NCBI GenBank assembly: GCA_030679145.1
Contig: JAUXTU010000064.1
Coordinates: 1-43,358, forward strand
Direction: 5' to 3'
DNA: 43,358 nucleotides
Origin: Bacteroidota bacterium
GTDB lineage: Bacteria; Bacteroidota; Ignavibacteria; UBA10030; UBA8401
Below, piece by piece: positions 39,933-43,358 of the stretch (its first letter is position 1; every line of letters begins with the position of its first letter). The translations under genes were made by a program, and so were the position numbers. The notes under the pieces were generated by a model that made no database searches, had not been told where the DNA came from, and saw only the letters and a list, made by a program, of their open reading frames with translations.

Positions 39933-42900
39933 TTACTTGCCCTCCACTCGCCGTGTCGAGTCTTCGACAATCTTTATCTCTTCTTCCGTCAATCCATATA
40001 ACTCATACACCGTTTCATCTATTTTGCGATCTAAGGATGCGCAAAGGAGTTCAAGACGATTAACTTCTCCATCGGTTTTGGCAGTGGAAAGTTTTTGTTT
40101 TGCTTCAAGCATTTGCTCGACAAGTTTTACAATGTTATCGTGACGAGTTTTATCAGAAGAATCGTTAAAATTTATCAAACGAATTGGAAATGGATTAATA
40201 TATGCCGTCTTAATTCTAAAATATCCACCTCGCAATGAAGTTCCCGTTTCTTTTAAGAAAAAAGTAAGGAGAGGGGAATTCAGGATAGCTTGAAAATATT
40301 TTAAACTCATCTTTTCGTTTGGTTTTACTGCTATTGCATAAGCAGTATCAATTAACCATCGACCTTTGTCATCAAAGTAAAACTCGCCACGTATTGCAAC
40401 ATCTGGAAAAACAAGTTTTTCTCCATGCTCAATTTTTTCCATATTCTGCGGTCTACCATATCGAAACCAACCTACATTCTTAAATCGCCCATTCTCTCTT
40501 TGGTTCAGTAAATCTTTGTTGTCAAATAAATAATGATAAAGTTTAGGTGCATTCTTTTTTAAGTTATCTTCGCTTAAAAGTGAATATTTATTATTTATTT
40601 TTTCATATGGAACAATTATACCCAAATTGGTTTCAACCAATCCATATCTCTTAATGCCACGACCACGCATAACTGGTTTAACATATCTAGTTTCAATTAT
40701 TGTTTCTTTTAATGAATCAAGGGAACGAATTTTTAACTGATTATCATTTCTATTCAATATTTCTACAACAAAAATTTTATCTGCTCGTGTTCCTGTGCCC
40801 TGAAAAACTTCTGCTAATTGATTAAGCGGTGTATGCTTCCGTAATTTATCAAAAAGTGTATTATCGCCTGCTGAAAAAAGCCAAGGTTTTTCATTTAATT
40901 TATCGTTTGAAAAATTAATTTCATTCCAAACGGTTTTATTTTCCTCTGGCAATTCGCATTTATTTATTGACGAATTAACAGAACCCGTATATTTATAAAT
41001 TGTTGATGTAATCTCACTTTTTTTAGATAAGAAAAAAAGATTTGTATAAGTAGTTACCAAAGGAAATATTTGAAATGCAGTAAAATCAACAATTTTTTTG
41101 AGATGTTTTCCTATAGCAACTATGTTTCTTAAATTTTCTCCAACTTGTGAATTGAAAAACTTATTAGGTAAAATAAATCCAAGCAGTCCATTTTTAGATA
41201 AAACATCCAAACCTTTTTCAACAAAGATGAGATAAATATCCCATTCTTTGTCATGAGCACTTTTAAATTTATTATGATAATAATCCCAAGCAACTGGGTT
41301 GCTTAATTTCAAATTAATACTTCTAACATACGGTGGGTTTCCCACTACTGCATCAAATCCGCCACCCTGCCCGCCATCTTTTTGGCGGGGTTTCATAATC
41401 TGCGGGAAAGCATCTTCAAAATTCATAGCTTTCACTTTATCTGTCTCTTCGCTTTCAAACAAACCGCCAATATCGGTTCCGATCAAAGAATTACCGCACA
41501 CAATATTATTGTTCAGGTTTGGAAGAATCGTTTCTTTGAACATTCCCATCTGGTACGTTTCATTCATCGAAACATTTTCCAACAATTTTAAATAGAGCGA
41601 AAGCTGCGTCACTTCCGTTGCTTGAAAATCTATATCAACACCGTAAACATTGTTTGTAAGGATTTCTTTTTTCTTTTTCAGCGAAAGATGCAAATGTCCG
41701 TCCCGCTCAAACACATCATCTTTTTTTGCTTTGCCTTTGTTCGCATTATACCATCGGTCGTGATATTCCAATAATACGCTGTACACTTCAATCAAAAACG
41801 AACCGGAGCCGCATGCAATATCGGCAAACGACATTTTCGCTATTTCGTCCGGCGTTTTGTTTTCAATTAACTTCCCAACAGTCTCTTTTACAATGTAGCG
41901 GACGATATATTCGGGAGTATAATACACACCTCCCGCTTTTCGCACTTCTGGTTTTTCCTGCACTTCAACGCGCTTTGCCGTTGCGTGAACCACTTTACCG
42001 AGAAATCGTTCGTAAATGCTTCCAAGAATCGAGATCGGTATCTTATCAAAGTCGTACGGCGAGGTTGGGTCGGCAAGTTCTCCGCAAATGTCGGCAAAGT
42101 CTCTGTCGTCGGGCGGGTTAAATTTGTTTCCATCCAAAATACGATGCGGTTTAAAAATAAGTCCGTTGTATTTTGGCTCGAACCGTTTGCAGATTGCAAG
42201 AAATGAGTTCCACGCCGATTTATTTTCGTGCAGACCGATGATCTGCGGTTCTTCAATTCCTTTATCTTCTAAAAAGCGAATGAACACAAGCCGGTCAATC
42301 GTCCGTTGCACCGCTTCGGTCAGTTCTTCCCCTCCAAGTTCCTGATTCTCTTTCTTAAATGCTTTTGCAAGTGTATTGCGGTATTCATCCAGTTGTTCAA
42401 GAAACGCTTCATCAACAGATTTATAACCGCCTTTGAATAGACCGCCTTGGATTGCTTTTCCGCGCGGTTTCGGAAGATGGGCGGCAAATTTCTCTAACGA
42501 GCCGTTGGCAACAGCTTCACGTCCGAAGAGATAGAAAATCTCTTTGAACTTTTCTTCGTCGGCGTAGTGAGAATAATGATACTGTTTTATTTTTCGATTA
42601 AGCGAATCTTTAATGTCGGGTTTGTATCGGCAATCAAGAATGTGAAATTCTTCAAAGTCGGTAAGAATTGCAATCGGAGTATTGGCGTTCCACGCATATC
42701 GGATTGCTTGGTAATAATCATCTGCATTGGAAAGATTACGCGACGGCTTTTTTGCCTCGGTAAAGAACTTTACGTCGCGGTAATTCGGCATAATAAAAAA
42801 TGCGTAATCCGCGCGTCGCTGTGTGCCGGGCATTGTTACTTTGTTCTCGATCTTTACTTCCTGCTCATACGGATTGAATTGTTTTGTATGTGTTACATCC

Positions 42901-43037
42901 CATCCAAGCGCAGTAAAAAATTTATCAATAAAATCAGACCGAACCTGCGATTCAGAGTAATTGGAAGCAAGATACGCCAATTCATTTGCTTTGAAGTTTG
43001 TAACAAGCTGTTGAATGGTTTTAAATGATTTTTCCAT
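39933..43037 (-). CDS. Type IIG-like restriction-modification enzyme (nuclease-methyltransferase fusion)
   Basis: 1034 residues. The N-terminus (about 30-100) has a PD-(D/E)XK nuclease arrangement: D77 in RADYAFF and E94-x-K96 in FFTEAKKP. A helical linker follows. The methyltransferase core contains VYYTPEYIVRYIV (372-384), the AdoMet motif FADIACGSGSFLIEVY (404-419) and the catalytic NPPY (567-570), typical of N6-adenine methyltransferases of the Eco57I/TaqI group. The C-terminal half (about 700-1000) resembles TaqI-like target-recognition domains (GRGIKRYG, FPDVAIRGEFYFDDKG, SLRGGYFRIK). One protein would both methylate and cut. No separate specificity subunit is seen. Catalytic residues are all present, so it is probably functional; the recognition site cannot be predicted. 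Confidence 0.88.
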   Translation of the reverse strand: MEKSFKTIQQLVTNFKANELAYLASNYSESQVRSDFIDKFFTALGWDVTHTKQFNPYEQEVKIENKVTMPGTQRRADYAFFIMPNYRDVKFFTEAKKPSRNLSNADDYYQAIRYAWNANTPIAILTDFEEFHILDCRYKPDIKDSLNRKIKQYHYSHYADEEKFKEIFYLFGREAVANGSLEKFAAHLPKPRGKAIQGGLFKGGYKSVDEAFLEQLDEYRNTLAKAFKKENQELGGEELTEAVQRTIDRLVFIRFLEDKGIEEPQIIGLHENKSAWNSFLAICKRFEPKYNGLIFKPHRILDGNKFNPPDDRDFADICGELADPTSPYDFDKIPISILGSIYERFLGKVVHATAKRVEVQEKPEVRKAGGVYYTPEYIVRYIVKETVGKLIENKTPDEIAKMSFADIACGSGSFLIEVYSVLLEYHDRWYNANKGKAKKDDVFERDGHLHLSLKKKKEILTNNVYGVDIDFQATEVTQLSLYLKLLENVSMNETYQMGMFKETILPNLNNNIVCGNSLIGTDIGGLFESEETDKVKAMNFEDAFPQIMKPRQKDGGQGGGFDAVVGNPPYVRSINLKLSNPVAWDYYHNKFKSAHDKEWDIYLIFVEKGLDVLSKNGLLGFILPNKFFNSQVGENLRNIVAIGKHLKKIVDFTAFQIFPLVTTYTNLFFLSKKSEITSTIYKYTGSVNSSINKCELPEENKTVWNEINFSNDKLNEKPWLFSAGDNTLFDKLRKHTPLNQLAEVFQGTGTRADKIFVVEILNRNDNQLKIRSLDSLKETIIETRYVKPVMRGRGIKRYGLVETNLGIIVPYEKINNKYSLLSEDNLKKNAPKLYHYLFDNKDLLNQRENGRFKNVGWFRYGRPQNMEKIEHGEKLVFPDVAIRGEFYFDDKGRWLIDTAYAIAVKPNEKMSLKYFQAILNSPLLTFFLKETGTSLRGGYFRIKTAYINPFPIRLINFNDSSDKTRHDNIVKLVEQMLEAKQKLSTAKTDGEVNRLELLCASLDRKIDETVYELYGLTEEEIKIVEDSTRRVEGK

Positions 43038-43061
43038 TATTGTCAGTATTATTACAAAATA

Positions 43062-43097
43062 AATCCGCGGTTCGCCATTGTTCGCACCCCGCGGATT
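43062..43097. repeat. Hairpin upstream of the restriction-modification gene
   Basis: Perfect arms AATCCGCGG / CCGCGGATT with an 18-base loop, 25 bases before the start codon. It could control expression of this toxic-type enzyme; no T-tract for a terminator. Confidence 0.5.
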
Positions 43098-43183
43098 CCC
43101 TCAACTGCCAAAATGTAGCACTTTTATCTTTAACAATGAACTTGAATTTGTGAATAGATTATTACTGCGTAAAAACTGTGCGT

Positions 43184-43229
43184 AAAACAAAACGGCGATT
43201 CCTCAATATCAGAATCGCCGTTTTGTTTT
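43184..43229. terminator. Bidirectional terminator between the surface protein and restriction gene
   Basis: Perfect 17-base arms AAAACAAAACGGCGATT / AATCGCCGTTTTGTTTT with a 12-base loop. The A/T ends give a U-tract in either direction. It lies 18 bases beyond the stop of the type IX-secreted protein. Confidence 0.85.
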
Positions 43230-43246
43230 AGGTATATACGTTAGTA

Positions 43247-43358
43247 CTATTTAACAAGCATCAACTTTTTTATCTCTACGTTATCACCGCTTTGCAGTCG
43301 CATAAAATACGTTCCAGAAGAATATTTAGAACCGTCAAACTTTACGGAATATTCTCCC
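43247..43358 (-). CDS. C-terminal end of a type IX-secreted protein (partial)
   Basis: Only the last 37 codons are in the window; the gene continues beyond 43358. The translation includes GEYSVKFDG, SSGTYFMRLQSGD and the ending KKLMLVK before TAG. This is the final strand pair of the type IX secretion sorting domain, like the end of the beta-helix protein at 13708 (SSGIYFYKLSAG ... KKMLVVK). The nature of the secreted domain is unknown. Confidence 0.85.
   Translation of the reverse strand, partial: GEYSVKFDGSKYSSGTYFMRLQSGDNVEIKKLMLVK

Noticed and set aside
1-43358. tRNA or rRNA genes
   Set aside because: No cloverleaf with CCA end or conserved rRNA stretch was noticed by eye on either strand; a tool-based scan would be needed to exclude them fully.

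Overview
The window looks like the chromosome of a low-GC, Shine-Dalgarno-using, Bacteroidota/Ignavibacteria-like bacterium. The evidence is the type IX secretion C-terminal domain (NYPNPFNPTT) on a cell-surface protein, a giant hybrid two-component regulator with a periplasmic beta-propeller, and a MoxR/Bat operon. Assignment below phylum is inference. Nearly every gene lies on the minus strand; the main exception is a small TPR lipoprotein.

Layout: (1) 1-4577, a moxR, DUF58, BatD-like, batA, batB operon, cut by the window start. (2) 4808-6052, a TPR lipoprotein, a terminator, a stranded second copy of the hypE 3' end, and a REP-flanked RAYT transposase. (3) 6053-13579, the [NiFe]-hydrogenase maturation set hypA-B-F-C-D-E with a nickel-permease-like protein and an M52 maturation protease. 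hypF is frameshifted in a run of ten A and carries an in-frame palindromic insertion. (4) 13708-21156, a duplicated beta-helix surface protein and a 1386-residue hybrid regulator. (5) 21673-26640, a membrane-bound uptake hydrogenase (HyaABC type) with the six-cysteine signature of oxygen-tolerant enzymes, a small leader ORF, a strong sigma-54 promoter match with tandem upstream dyads, and a single-domain sigma-54 activator. (6) 27921-33268, a HoxFUYHW operon of the Ralstonia soluble NAD-hydrogenase type, with HoxE fused to HoxF and a reduced Fe-S complement. (7) 33594-39166, a second, separate HoxEFU-x-YH operon with the full Fe-S wire. (8) 39593-43358, a DUF559 gene fragment, a type IIG restriction-modification enzyme, and the tail of another type IX-secreted protein.

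Taken together this is a hydrogenase island with three [NiFe] hydrogenases, one maturation set and two dedicated proteases. The inferred division of labour is periplasm-facing H2 oxidation into the quinone pool by HyaABC, and two cytoplasmic NAD-linked enzymes that exchange electrons between H2 and NAD(H). Sigma-54-like elements precede the Hya operon and hypA, and the two Hox operons share a near-identical 16-bp element with the same spacing. This suggests one regulon under the local activator. Short palindromic repeats of several families occupy most of the gaps over about 90 bp inside the hyp and hox operons, and one copy lies inside the hypF reading frame.

Limits: no searches or folding were run. 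Family calls rest on motifs read by eye; regulatory elements are pattern matches only.
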